Origin: Phycisphaerae bacterium
GTDB taxonomy: Bacteria > Planctomycetota > Phycisphaerae > UBA1845
Reading direction: 5' to 3'
NCBI GenBank assembly: GCA_029260075.1
Contig: JAJDDY010000027.1
Coordinates: forward strand, 1-64,000
DNA: 64,000 nucleotides
Shown: positions 17,301 to 26,815 of the stretch, one piece after another
Numbering within the stretch: position 1 is the first letter of the stretch
Layout of the letters: every line of letters starts with the position of its first letter
Translations under genes and position numbers: made by a program
The notes under the pieces: generated by a model
What the model was told of the DNA's origin: nothing
The model's input: the letters and a program-made list of their open reading frames with translations, nothing else
Databases searched by the model: none

Positions 17301-19169
17301 TCAGTTCGTGCCAGCCCTACGCGTGTCGTCGGCCCCTTCCGGCGACTTGTACGTCACGACGCTTTCGGTGCGAATGAGCAACTCACCATCGTACGACTTA
17401 ACCTTCGCCTCGGAGCTATAGAAGTCGATTTTCTGCAGCACGGGGGCAAGCTTCATCACGATGCCGAGCACCCCTTGCACCAACTTCTTGACTGGCTTGG
17501 CGCCGGGCTCGTTAGGTATCATGGCCGTGGCCATACCGCCGAACATACCCATCATCGCCGCCGCACTGCCCATTTCCTCGCCGAACTTCGATTTGTCAGT
17601 GAAGGATGCCCCCAACACGGGTCCGTCGTGGACAAGACCCTCGCGTTTGAATCGCTCGTTCTGGGCAATGGACGACGCTTCACCGGCCTCGACGGCGAAA
17701 CATTTCTTCAGCGCCTCGGTCGACGTAGCCACGACAAGCCAATCGCCCCGAACCCCAATGACCGGCTTCAGCATGGGCATCATTGGATACATGATTTGCT
17801 TGAATCCCTTAGTGGGCAAATCGGCGGGCGTGACCACCAGTCCTTGCCCCATTCCTTGCAGCATGCCCGTGACGAACGTAAGTGCGGCGTCGATTTTCTT
17901 GCTCGCCAACTCGGAATCCTTGACGCGGAACATCTTCACCGAGTCCCCGCCGCCGCCGAACGGCGTGACGACCGACGCGGGCAGGTCGACGGAGACCGTT
18001 TCGCCGCTCCACCAGCTAAAGACATCTCGCTGCGGATCGAAACCGACTTGGGCCATTTTGTCGTCGAACTTGGCAATCGCCTCTTTGCCGCCAGGCATCT
18101 TGGTCTCAACGATGTCAAGAATCAGGCTGTAAACCCCGCCTATGTCGATGGACGTGTCTACGGAAAACGACTTGGCATCGATGGGAACGAAACTATCGAA
18201 GCGCTTGAACGACCGGCGACCGACGCAGCAGTTGGCCATCCTGCAGTTTTTCTTGGCGGGCAGAAGTCTCGTCACCTCGTGCGTGAGTTCGCGACGTCCG
18301 TCGGTTTCCATCGAGCTGATCGCATAATCCGTGAAACCCACTTCATCGATTACGCTGCTAATCAGCTTCGCAGCATCCCCGGGGGCCATGCCGCCGACCT
18401 GCTCCTTGAGTCGCGATAGAAACATGCTCCAATCTAGGAATGTCACGCCGTGCTCCGGCGTCTTGACGTGCCCGATGGCCTCCGCAAAACGCGGCGACGC
18501 CGCGAAAGACGACTCCGGAGCTTTGCCATTCATCAAGGATGCGACAATCGAGGCTGACTGAGCGCTGCTGGTGAGCGAAATCACATCACCCTTTTGCATC
18601 AACTCTACGCTGAACGGAACGTCCGAATCTCCGGCAACCGCCAACGACCAGCGCCGTATCGACCCGTCCTGAGACTCGGTCACCGCGACCTTCTCACCGA
18701 GCGCTGCAAGCTGCTTCAGGATGTTCGCTAGCGCTTCCGCGTTGGCCTTACCCGTTCCGGGTTTGCCACGCGCAAGGAAGATGTAGTCGTAAGGCTGAGG
18801 TAATTCACCCACTCGTTGGGCGTAAAGAATTTCCTGGTTCACCAGGTCACCCCATGCGACCGCCTCGACCGTCTTGGTCCACTGATCGACCAACGCCTGA
18901 ACCATGTCCCGCTGGTCTTCCTCCATGAAAGAGAAAGCGAGCTTAGTGATGTCGCGTTCGATGCCTGTCTGCTTCAGCATGTCGAACACCTCCACCCACT
19001 GCGCTTCGATCCACGCGCGATCGGGATGGTCGACAAAGTGCATCACCATCCAGGAATCTTTGGGGACGTAGTTTCCGAGCGTGAACTGCTTCGGAAGCGT
19101 TCCAGCGAAGGCCAACGTCGGAAGAAGAGCCAGAACTGATAGACCAATATGTCGCAGCGCAATACGCAT
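17301..19169 (-). CDS. Exported DUF3352-like protein
   Basis: A 622-residue protein with an N-terminal signal peptide (cleavage near LAFAGT). Composition and pattern recall the DUF3352-type secreted proteins of planctomycetes, which have no known activity: alternating short strands and helices, with segments such as FDPQRDVFSWWSGETV and VIGVRGDWLVVATSTEAL. A CRMANCCVG stretch near 340 holds three Cys that could form disulphides. No catalytic motif is evident. ATG at 19169 has GGGAGA 8 bases upstream. It stands alone and ends near the family A repeat shared with the RNase D homologue. Confidence 0.65.
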   Translation of the reverse strand: MRIALRHIGLSVLALLPTLAFAGTLPKQFTLGNYVPKDSWMVMHFVDHPDRAWIEAQWVEVFDMLKQTGIERDITKLAFSFMEEDQRDMVQALVDQWTKTVEAVAWGDLVNQEILYAQRVGELPQPYDYIFLARGKPGTGKANAEALANILKQLAALGEKVAVTESQDGSIRRWSLAVAGDSDVPFSVELMQKGDVISLTSSAQSASIVASLMNGKAPESSFAASPRFAEAIGHVKTPEHGVTFLDWSMFLSRLKEQVGGMAPGDAAKLISSVIDEVGFTDYAISSMETDGRRELTHEVTRLLPAKKNCRMANCCVGRRSFKRFDSFVPIDAKSFSVDTSIDIGGVYSLILDIVETKMPGGKEAIAKFDDKMAQVGFDPQRDVFSWWSGETVSVDLPASVVTPFGGGGDSVKMFRVKDSELASKKIDAALTFVTGMLQGMGQGLVVTPADLPTKGFKQIMYPMMPMLKPVIGVRGDWLVVATSTEALKKCFAVEAGEASSIAQNERFKREGLVHDGPVLGASFTDKSKFGEEMGSAAAMMGMFGGMATAMIPNEPGAKPVKKLVQGVLGIVMKLAPVLQKIDFYSSEAKVKSYDGELLIRTESVVTYKSPEGADDTRRAGTN

Positions 19170-19677
19170 CTCAAACTTCTCCCTGGTCGCTCACACGCGA
19201 TAGAGCGGATCCTTCCTTCAGGCCCACCACAAGTCCTACGCGCCGCAACCAAATATTCCCATCGATGAGCCGAATTCGACTCGTGACGCACTACATGAAT
19301 CCACCTTCAGCATAGTGGCACTTTCGGCGGCATACCAGCATGCCTCTGTCAAGACTTGTTGGAATATGTCAATACAGAATGTCCGATCACGTCCGATCAA
19401 GAACAAGTCGCGGTAGCGCACGCGCGAGGACCACGCGCACGCCGCGCAAGGTCTTGTCGTCAACACGAACGCCTCGCTTCGGCGGTCTTCGAGAGTGATC
19501 GGGAAGATTTGCGTTGAACCTTACCGCGACGGTCAGGAAGCGGTTTTCGAACTTGAAACCGGATCGCTTCCTTACGGACGCGGGTACGAACGAGACTTCC
19601 CTAACACGTTCTTTATGAAAGAACATGCGCCGAACACTACGCAATCGCTGAGAATTCGATAGGATTTCACGAACGCC
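19170..19677. repeat. Spacer with a decayed family A element
   Basis: About 500 bases between divergent genes. At roughly 19508-19592 two arms of family A can still be read (CCTTACCGCGACGGTCAGGA and CGCTTCCTTACGGACGCGGG), but the GTGC termini are lost. No gene is supported. Promoters of both flanking genes should lie here. Confidence 0.5.
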
Positions 19678-22600
19678 ATGGTGATCCGATCGATCTCCTC
19701 AGACCCGCGCATCGAGCGCCTGGCTGGACAACTCCTCAATCGAATGGGGGTTGCTCACGCCACGGGGCTGTGGGGATCCTCTGCGCCGATGTTGATCGCC
19801 CTGCTGGCGAAACAATGCGCCAGACCGATTCTATACCTTACCGCCCATCCGGATGGCGCCGACAACGTTCGCGAAGACCTGGAGCTCTTCTCGGATCGAC
19901 CCTGGGAGATGCTGCCCGCATGGGAGGGTGTCGCGGGTTCCGGACCGGCCGGCGGAGAAATTGAGGCGGAACGACTTCGACTTTGCGCGCGGCTCGTTGC
20001 GTCCGCATGCGGAAACGAGGACGGCGCCCGGCCCTCCGTGATCGTAGCCCCCGTTCAAGCGCTCATGCAGCCGCTTCCCACGGCGCGGGTTCTTGCCGAA
20101 AACACACTCAGGCTTGAGGTGCATCGTTCGGGGCGACGTCAGCCTTCGGTCACGCCGGAGACCGTGGTCTCATGGGCGGTGGATCACGGTTTCGAACGCC
20201 TCGACCTGGTCGAATCGCCTGGCGATGTCGCGCAGCGTGGGGATATCGTCGATCTGTTCACACCCGGTGAAGAATGCCCCTATCGGATCGAGTTCTACGG
20301 TGACAGGATCGAGTCACTTCGTCGGTTCGACGTGGGCACGCAACGGTCGGTCGAGTCGCTCGATACATTGTCCGTCGTCGCCGCCCCGCCCAAGTCCTCG
20401 ACCGATGCCGCAGAGACCACTGCCCTGAGTTCATTTCTAAGCGACGACACCATCGTCGTACTGGCTGACCCGGGTGAAATTCAAACCATGGGCGTCACGC
20501 TCGAAACCCGTCTCGGCATATCGGACGGATTGTTCGCGATCCAAACCGTGCTCCAACGATTGACGGCGTTCACGCAACTCCACATCACACCGTTTGCACC
20601 GGCCACCGCCGAGGGCGAGGCCATCGTCGATTTCGGCGTGCTGTCACTCGCACGATTCGAAGGTCAGGCGTCGGACGCGGTGGCTGAGCTGTGTGCCCTC
20701 GCGGCGCAGCGTACGGTGCATGTGTATTGCGACACCGAAGGTGAACAGACCCGCCTCGCGGAAATGATCGATCAGCACACGCCGACAAGCGCAAAACACC
20801 CCGCGAAGGAATTGAACATTCACCTCCACCGTGGCGCGATCCACCGGGGGTTCGAGTGGACCGCAAGCAAGACGTGCGTCGTAAGCCACCACGAAATCTT
20901 CCATCGCCACCGACAACGACGCCGCGTCCGACGCATCCATACCGGCCGCACCGTCGAGTCTTGGGTCGATCTGACGCCCGGCGAAGCGGTCGTACACCTC
21001 GCCCACGGCATCGCCCTATACCGCGGGCTCAAGAAAATGCACAAGGGCAATTCGACGCAGGAGGAAGAGTTTCTGGTTCTGGAGTTCGCCGACAAAGCCA
21101 AGGTCTTCGTGCCGTCTTCACAGATCGACCTCGTGCAAAAATACATCGGAATGGGTGGACGGCGGCCCAAGCTCTCGACCATTGGCGGCAGGGGATGGAA
21201 CAAGACCAAACAGCAAGTCGTCGACTCGGTGGGAGAACTGGCGGAGTCGCTCCTTCGCGTTCAGGCTCTGCGTGCGCAGTCGTCGGGCGTGCAATATCCC
21301 GAGGACACGGATTGGCAGCGCGAGTTTGAAGCCTCCTTCGCATACGACGAAACAGAAGATCAAATCACCGTCGCCTCCGAAATACGCGACGACCTCATGC
21401 TTCGCCGACCCATGGACCGCCTGCTGTGCGGCGACGTTGGGTATGGCAAGACCGAATTGGCCATGCGCGCGGCGTTCAAGGTCGTGGAATACGGACGGCA
21501 GGTCGCGATACTTGTGCCGACGACAATTCTCGCGGAGCAACACTTCACGTCGTTCTCGGAGCGCATGGCCGAATATCCATTCGCCATCGCGTGTCTATCT
21601 CGATTTCGAAGTTCATCCGAACAAAAGCGGATCATCGAACAGATCAAACGGGGACGTATTGATATCGTGATCGGCACACATCGCCTGCTCAGCAAGGACG
21701 TCTCCTTCGCCAACCTCGGCCTTGTGGTGATCGACGAAGAGCAACGCTTCGGTGTTGAGCACAAGGAGCGACTCAAAGCCATCAAAGGGTCGGTGGAAAT
21801 GCTAACGCTAACCGCCACGCCGATTCCGCGAACACTGCACATGTCTCTGATGGGCGTGCGCGATATCAGCTCGTTGCAAACCCCGCCGGTCGACCGCCGC
21901 GCGATCTCCACGCAAATCGGTCCATACCGCGACGAGGTCATCCGTAACGCCATCTTGCGAGAGATGAACCGCGACGGGCAGGTGTTCTTCGTCCACAATT
22001 TCGTCCAATCGATCGAGGCGGTCACCAACGATTTGCGTAAGATCGTTCCGGAAGCACGCTTCGTCTTTGGCCACGGACAAATGAAAGATGGCGAGTTGGA
22101 AGCGGTCATGCGCCGTTTTTTTCAGCGCGAAGCTGACGTGCTCGTCGCCACGACCATCATCGAAAGCGGGCTCGATATGCCTGCGGTCAACACGATTTTC
22201 ATCAACCGCGCGGACCGTTTCGGCCTGGCGGACCTGCACCAATTGCGCGGCCGGGTGGGCCGGTCCACGCGCCGGGCCTATTGCTATCTGCTCGTACCCG
22301 ACAATCGCCCGGTGACCGTCAAAGCCGTCAAGCGACTCAAGACGATCGAAGAATTCAGCGAATTGGGCGCCGGATTCCGCATCGCCATGCGTGATCTGGA
22401 AATCCGCGGCGCGGGAAACCTCCTCGGACGCGAGCAAAGTGGGCATATTGCCGCCGTGGGCTACGAGCTATACTGTCGGCTCTTGAATCAGACGGTGAAA
22501 CGTTTGAAGAACGAGCCGGACGACGAACCGACGCCGGTTCAGGTCGACCTTGGTCTCGTGGCCCATCTGCCACGACGGTACGTGGCGTCCGATCGATCTC

Positions 22601-22977
22601 GGATCGACATCTACCGGCGCGTGGGCGCGTGCGCTTTGGTCGCCGATGTCACACAACTCGAGTCGGACCTGGCCGACGCCTTCGGCCCGTTGCCCGAGGA
22701 GGTTCAACGCTTGATGGAGCTTACCGAGATTCGCGTCTTAGCCAGGCAATTTGGCGTACGTACGATCAGTCGACACCCTCCTGACGTCGTACTCACGGTC
22801 GATCGCGCCCCGGCGCTCGAACCCGTCTTCGTTGACGCGGCCGGCTCGGTCCGCTTGCCCGACCACAACACGGTCTACTGGCGACCGCCGCCCAATTATC
22901 TCGAACCAAAAACATTGATCACGATTCTGCGACGTCTATTCTCTGGCGCCGCGAAGAGCTTGGAGACTGCCCGATGA
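19678..22977 (+). CDS. mfd: Transcription-repair coupling factor
   Basis: A 1099-residue Mfd. It pushes RNA polymerase stalled at DNA lesions off the template and recruits UvrA. In order: a UvrB-like N-terminal region (about 1-330), an RNA polymerase interaction domain (about 430-490, with HLAHGIALYRGL and EFLVLEFADKAKVFVP), the RecG-like translocase with Walker A (DVGYGKTELA near 585) and DEEQ box (IDEEQRFG near 685), motif TATPIPRTL, the second RecA lobe with IESGLDMP and HQLRGRVGRS, and the C-terminal TRCF domain (about 960-1040). Length is near the family norm. Its stop overlaps the next start (ATGA), indicating translational coupling. Confidence 0.95.
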   Translation: MVIRSISSDPRIERLAGQLLNRMGVAHATGLWGSSAPMLIALLAKQCARPILYLTAHPDGADNVREDLELFSDRPWEMLPAWEGVAGSGPAGGEIEAERLRLCARLVASACGNEDGARPSVIVAPVQALMQPLPTARVLAENTLRLEVHRSGRRQPSVTPETVVSWAVDHGFERLDLVESPGDVAQRGDIVDLFTPGEECPYRIEFYGDRIESLRRFDVGTQRSVESLDTLSVVAAPPKSSTDAAETTALSSFLSDDTIVVLADPGEIQTMGVTLETRLGISDGLFAIQTVLQRLTAFTQLHITPFAPATAEGEAIVDFGVLSLARFEGQASDAVAELCALAAQRTVHVYCDTEGEQTRLAEMIDQHTPTSAKHPAKELNIHLHRGAIHRGFEWTASKTCVVSHHEIFHRHRQRRRVRRIHTGRTVESWVDLTPGEAVVHLAHGIALYRGLKKMHKGNSTQEEEFLVLEFADKAKVFVPSSQIDLVQKYIGMGGRRPKLSTIGGRGWNKTKQQVVDSVGELAESLLRVQALRAQSSGVQYPEDTDWQREFEASFAYDETEDQITVASEIRDDLMLRRPMDRLLCGDVGYGKTELAMRAAFKVVEYGRQVAILVPTTILAEQHFTSFSERMAEYPFAIACLSRFRSSSEQKRIIEQIKRGRIDIVIGTHRLLSKDVSFANLGLVVIDEEQRFGVEHKERLKAIKGSVEMLTLTATPIPRTLHMSLMGVRDISSLQTPPVDRRAISTQIGPYRDEVIRNAILREMNRDGQVFFVHNFVQSIEAVTNDLRKIVPEARFVFGHGQMKDGELEAVMRRFFQREADVLVATTIIESGLDMPAVNTIFINRADRFGLADLHQLRGRVGRSTRRAYCYLLVPDNRPVTVKAVKRLKTIEEFSELGAGFRIAMRDLEIRGAGNLLGREQSGHIAAVGYELYCRLLNQTVKRLKNEPDDEPTPVQVDLGLVAHLPRRYVASDRSRIDIYRRVGACALVADVTQLESDLADAFGPLPEEVQRLMELTEIRVLARQFGVRTISRHPPDVVLTVDRAPALEPVFVDAAGSVRLPDHNTVYWRPPPNYLEPKTLITILRRLFSGAAKSLETAR

Positions 22978-24143
22978 GAGTGTTTTGGATCATGGCCTTC
23001 ACCAGTTTCGGCCTTGCGCTTGTCGGCGGGTGCCTTAAGCCCGTGGCGTCCACCGCACCGACGACGACGACAAAGTCCGCCAAGTCGGCGCCGCCCAGCG
23101 CCATCGAGTCGGACCCGGACGGTACCACGCCCGTGGACCGGCTGCAGGTAAATGCGAAGTCGATCACCGCCGAAGATATTTGGCAACGCGACCTAGACGA
23201 ACTTCGCAAGGCCGCTACGACCAAGTCCCCGGATCAATTCCGATCGTTCCTTGTACAACATTCGGCGAACATTATTCGGGACCGGATCGCGGAGACCCTG
23301 CTCGCTCAGGAGTCCGAACTCCGCCTGCCCGCCCAAGCGAACAAACAAGTCGATGACTTCGTGGCGACCGAACTGCGTAAGATTGTGACGACAAGGTACG
23401 ACGGTCGGCAACGACGATACGAGAAAGAACTCGAATCTCAGGGGCGCTCGCTGGACGACGTCCGCGCCGACCTCCGTCGCGACATCATGATCGGCAACTA
23501 CCTGGACCAGGAAGTCAAAGCCAAAATCGACGAGCCGACCCGAGCTGAGTTGATGGCCGCGTACGCCGAAATCTCCGGCTCCCTTCGGCGACCGCCGCGA
23601 CGGCGCATGTCGCTTATCGACGTGCGCTGGTCCACCCACGCGTCGACCGTAACGGCGACTTCCACATCGCCCCAACCGGACGGGCCGCGTCAGGCGGCGA
23701 GGACGAAGGTTCAGGAGGCTATGTCCAAATTACACAGCGGCGAAAATTTCGCGACGGTCGCGACAAGGTTTTCTGACGGTCTACATGCGAGCGAGGGCGG
23801 ATCGTGGGGCTGGGTTACGAAGGGCAGCGTACGTGAGCGTTTCGACCCGGCCGTCGAACATCTATACACGTTGGGCGCTGGCGAAGTGAGCCAAGTCATC
23901 GAGACTGATGGCGGTTACTTCATCGTTCGCTGCGACGAGATCGACGCCGGTCACGAGCCGGATTTCGAATCGTCACAACCGCAACTCAAGGCGCGGTATT
24001 ACTCTGATCAATCCAATCGGCAGGTCGCTGAACTCGTGGAGAAGCTGCGAAAGAAAGCGCGTATCATTCCCAAGAACCTGGAACGCTTTCATCGCGCCGT
24101 CGTCGACGCCGGTCAACGCCTCGCCGAAGAAGTCGGACCGTAG
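22974..24143 (+). CDS. PpiC-type peptidyl-prolyl isomerase lipoprotein (SurA/PrsA-like)
   Basis: A 389-residue putative lipoprotein: the signal sequence ends in LALVGGC, a usable lipobox, so Cys20 would be acylated. A helical SurA-N-like chaperone region spans about 55-200 and a parvulin (rotamase) domain about 205-325, with the typical FATVATRFSDG, GGSWGWVTKGSV and FDPAVEHLYTLGAGEVSQVIETDGGYFIVRC. The family folds exported proteins in the periplasm. Its ATG overlaps the mfd stop by four bases, so it is translated with a DNA repair factor, an unexpected pairing. The linker between lipobox and chaperone is low-complexity Thr/Ser/Pro. Confidence 0.85.
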   Translation: MRVFWIMAFTSFGLALVGGCLKPVASTAPTTTTKSAKSAPPSAIESDPDGTTPVDRLQVNAKSITAEDIWQRDLDELRKAATTKSPDQFRSFLVQHSANIIRDRIAETLLAQESELRLPAQANKQVDDFVATELRKIVTTRYDGRQRRYEKELESQGRSLDDVRADLRRDIMIGNYLDQEVKAKIDEPTRAELMAAYAEISGSLRRPPRRRMSLIDVRWSTHASTVTATSTSPQPDGPRQAARTKVQEAMSKLHSGENFATVATRFSDGLHASEGGSWGWVTKGSVRERFDPAVEHLYTLGAGEVSQVIETDGGYFIVRCDEIDAGHEPDFESSQPQLKARYYSDQSNRQVAELVEKLRKKARIIPKNLERFHRAVVDAGQRLAEEVGP

Positions 24144-24793
24144 ACGAGACGGACGCCTCAAATACACGGCCACCATAATCGCGTAGCGATGACGGATACC
24201 GGCGGTCGGCGCTTGGACCATGTCGCTTCGGACTTGTCACCACTCGAGTGGCGCGTTCGTCCGATCTGAACTGAACTGAGCCGCGACCGTGAGGGAACGA
24301 TTTTCAACCTGTCACGACCAGCTTGCTGACGTCCGCTTCCTTACGGTCGCGGCTCGGTTCGGACGAATCCGTCAGTTGCATCGCGACGGAGCACGGGCCG
24401 CCGCGAGCAAGATCAGCGAACACTGCGTGAACGCCTACATAAGTCATTTCATGGTAGACACTTAAAGATTCTTGATGGCGCACTCTAGAGCCCGAAAATC
24501 GCGGACGGCCCCGAGCGTGCCGACGCTCCGCGCGGCGATTTGATTCCATCTATCGACGGGTAGCAAACCTTTCGAGCACGACGGGGCGTTCTGGCGACGT
24601 TTCGCTTAGCACGCTGCCGAGGGTTCAACTCGGTACAGTCGGCTGCGTCGAGATTTCCCAATCGGCACGCAACCGGCTCGACGTTTCCGCGATAATGGAA
24701 ACAGCGGCGAGCCGGTCCGCGATCTTTCGATCGTTGGACACGGGCACCGCCGTGCCAATACAATCAACGACACCAAACGACGGAGACAACGCT
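24144..24793. repeat. Spacer with family A element, copy 5
   Basis: The element runs from about 24229 to 24394. Its arms are GAGCCGCGACCGTGAGGGAA and CGCTTCCTTACGGTCGCGGC, and its right end read inward is GTGCTCCGTCGCGATGC. The left terminus is worn (CGGACTTGTCACCACTC). The remaining 400 bases before the peptidase gene hold no supported gene; a frame that extends the peptidase upstream to 24695 has no sign of coding use. Confidence 0.65.
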
Positions 24794-25651
24794 ATGGCGT
24801 TTCGCTGGGATCAATTCGAGAAAGTGCTGAAGAAATGCAATCCGCACTTTGAGCGTTTCAAGAAGAGTTCGCTCCGGGACCTCATCACGCTGCTCAAACG
24901 CAGGATGCCGACGCCCACGGCGTTCGAAGTTCAAGCGGAAATGAAGAAGGTGCCAGCCGCCAAATGGAAGGGACGGTACAAGGAGTTGCACCGATACCTC
25001 GAACGAGAATTCACGATTCGCCACATGGCTGCGTCCGCCGGTCCCATCGGACCTTCTGTTCCTGGGTATACACCCGGCAAGTGGGAGCGTGCGAAGGACA
25101 AGGACGGGCGATGGCATCAATACGTCTTGCAGGAGCGCGGCAATTCTTGCGGTCCGGCGTGCGTCTGCATTCTTAAGCGATCCTTCTACCGTCTCGCATC
25201 GAACGCGGTCAGCGAGAAGTACATTCGCGGACTCGTGGCGCTGGCCGAAACGGGTAAGTTGTATCAGGGCATCTCACCCATGAGCCTGCAAGCGGTCAAC
25301 GCCCACGACTGGAAGAACGCAGGCGCGAACAATGGCGGCCTGATCGACGTTCTCCGGTCGAATCCGCACCCAATCGTGAAGGCCCGCGACGGGGGCGGCA
25401 AGTCTCGCGACGCACTGCTCACAGAGCTGCGCAAGTGTACACAGCACAAGCCTTGCATTGTCGGGTGGCTATGGAATGGGGGCGGTGGTCACTGGACCGT
25501 ATGCAACGGACCGACCAAGGATGGAACCGAACTGGTTATACTCGACCCATGGGATGGCATTCAGTACGTCAAGAACACCCTCGCGGAATTCGACTCATAC
25601 CAGAATGGCGATGGTACGCTCGATTTCAACGACCCGGTGTTAACCCAATAG
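24794..25651 (+). CDS. Papain-like cysteine peptidase, C39/C70-like
   Basis: A 285-residue protein. The C-terminal 170 residues carry the features of a papain-fold peptidase: Gln113 (oxyanion) in QERGNSCGPAC with Cys119 as nucleophile, His233 in GGGHWTVCNG and Asp251 in ILDPWDG. This order and spacing resemble C39-like (bacteriocin-processing) and C70 (AvrRpt2-like) peptidases. The first 90 residues form a basic, helical, Lys/Arg-rich domain that I do not recognise. No signal peptide is visible, so it acts in the cytoplasm or leaves by a leaderless route. Start at 24794 has GGAG 8 bases upstream. No transporter or peptide substrate gene is adjacent, so its target is unknown. Confidence 0.7.
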   Translation: MAFRWDQFEKVLKKCNPHFERFKKSSLRDLITLLKRRMPTPTAFEVQAEMKKVPAAKWKGRYKELHRYLEREFTIRHMAASAGPIGPSVPGYTPGKWERAKDKDGRWHQYVLQERGNSCGPACVCILKRSFYRLASNAVSEKYIRGLVALAETGKLYQGISPMSLQAVNAHDWKNAGANNGGLIDVLRSNPHPIVKARDGGGKSRDALLTELRKCTQHKPCIVGWLWNGGGGHWTVCNGPTKDGTELVILDPWDGIQYVKNTLAEFDSYQNGDGTLDFNDPVLTQ

Positions 25652-25954
25652 CTAAGGGCTCGCAGGACAATAACATAAACGATTCGCAGGCTCGCTCGCG
25701 TGTTTCTCTTGATCCGCTGCAGTTGCCCTCGTTTACGTTGTTTCTACACGGCGCCCAACCGTCTGTGGAATAAGACTGGTATTCGCGGCGCCGCCGCAGA
25801 CCCACCCGTGACGACGGGCGACGTCTCCTTCTAGAACGAAGTGGCCAGGGGATCACCGGCTGGAAGCCGGCGCCGCGATTCCTGTGCTTCGAACTGTCTG
25901 TCAGGACGTTCGACGACCAGCACGCGAAGACCAAACGCCGTTGATCGACGCTGC
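25652..25954. repeat. Spacer with a diverged family B element
   Basis: From about 25770 to 25880 the sequence carries family B marks (CCACCCGTGACGACGGGCGA and CACCGGCTGGAAGCCGGCGC). The TGTTGAACA ends are worn. The rest holds nothing recognised. Confidence 0.5.
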
Positions 25955-26680
25955 ATGAAATTGTCCGTAATTATCCCGGCGTTCAACGAGGAGCAGTACG
26001 TCGATCGCTGCGTGCGCAGCATTGCCCGTGCGCTGGACATTCACGCCTCGCGGTTGCCGTCGTCTGAGATCATCGTGACGGACAACAATTCTACAGACGC
26101 CACAGCCGAGATTGCTCGGCGCGCTGGGGCGACTGTGGTATTCGAGCCGATCAATCACATCTCCCGAGCGCGCAACGCCGGTGGTCGTGCGGCGACCGGC
26201 GACTGGTTCCTGTTCATAGACGCGGATTGCGAACTTCACCCAGATACGCTGGCGGACTTGCTGGACCACCTTGACCGTGGCGACCTCGCTGGCGGTGGAT
26301 GCGACATAATCCTCGATCGCGTCCCCATGCTCGGACGAGTGATTGTCTTTGCCGCCCGCACGGTCATGAGGCTGACGAACAACGCAGGAGGTGCCTTCCT
26401 GTTCTGCCGCGCCGACGCCTTCTGGGAGATCGGAGGCTTTAGCGAGGAGATATACGCCGCCGAGGAGCTCTTGATGTCCAAGGCCATAAAACGCTGGGCA
26501 GCGCCGCGCGGATTGCGGTTTGTGTTTCTTACGCGCGAACCGTTGCTCGTTTCAGGCCGCAAGTTCTACCTGTATGGATACTGGGACTTCCTCAAGATCT
26601 TCGTGTACGCACTGTTCTCACGAAAACGAACGCTTGGAAGCAAAGAACGTCTGGGGTATTTTTACGACGGACGGAGGTGA
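25955..26680 (+). CDS. Family 2 glycosyltransferase
   Basis: A 241-residue GT2 enzyme with the GT-A fold, transferring a sugar from a nucleotide donor. The N-terminus is the classic SVIIPAFNEEQYVDRCVRSI, the nucleotide-binding motif follows as VTDNNSTDATAEIARRAGA, and the metal-binding DXD is in WFLFIDADCEL. The acceptor-side ED-like motif is AAEELLMSKAI near 160-170. A hydrophobic C-terminal segment (YGYWDFLKIFVYALF) could sit at the membrane. Acceptor and sugar cannot be told. The ATG at 25955 is chosen because the family motif begins three residues later. Confidence 0.85.
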   Translation: MKLSVIIPAFNEEQYVDRCVRSIARALDIHASRLPSSEIIVTDNNSTDATAEIARRAGATVVFEPINHISRARNAGGRAATGDWFLFIDADCELHPDTLADLLDHLDRGDLAGGGCDIILDRVPMLGRVIVFAARTVMRLTNNAGGAFLFCRADAFWEIGGFSEEIYAAEELLMSKAIKRWAAPRGLRFVFLTREPLLVSGRKFYLYGYWDFLKIFVYALFSRKRTLGSKERLGYFYDGRR

Positions 26681-26815
26681 GGCTTGTCGAGGGCTCGAAG
26701 CATTGCGCGCCGAGCAATTCGCGGCGTTCATACATCCCACTTACTACTCAAGACCAGCGACACACGCACATGATCAGGAGTGAAGGCCCACACAAGCGTC
26801 GTCACGATCACGGTG

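Noticed and set aside
24695-24793. Upstream extension of the cysteine peptidase gene
   Set aside because: The added 33 residues have no conserved feature and the inner ATG has a good ribosome binding site.
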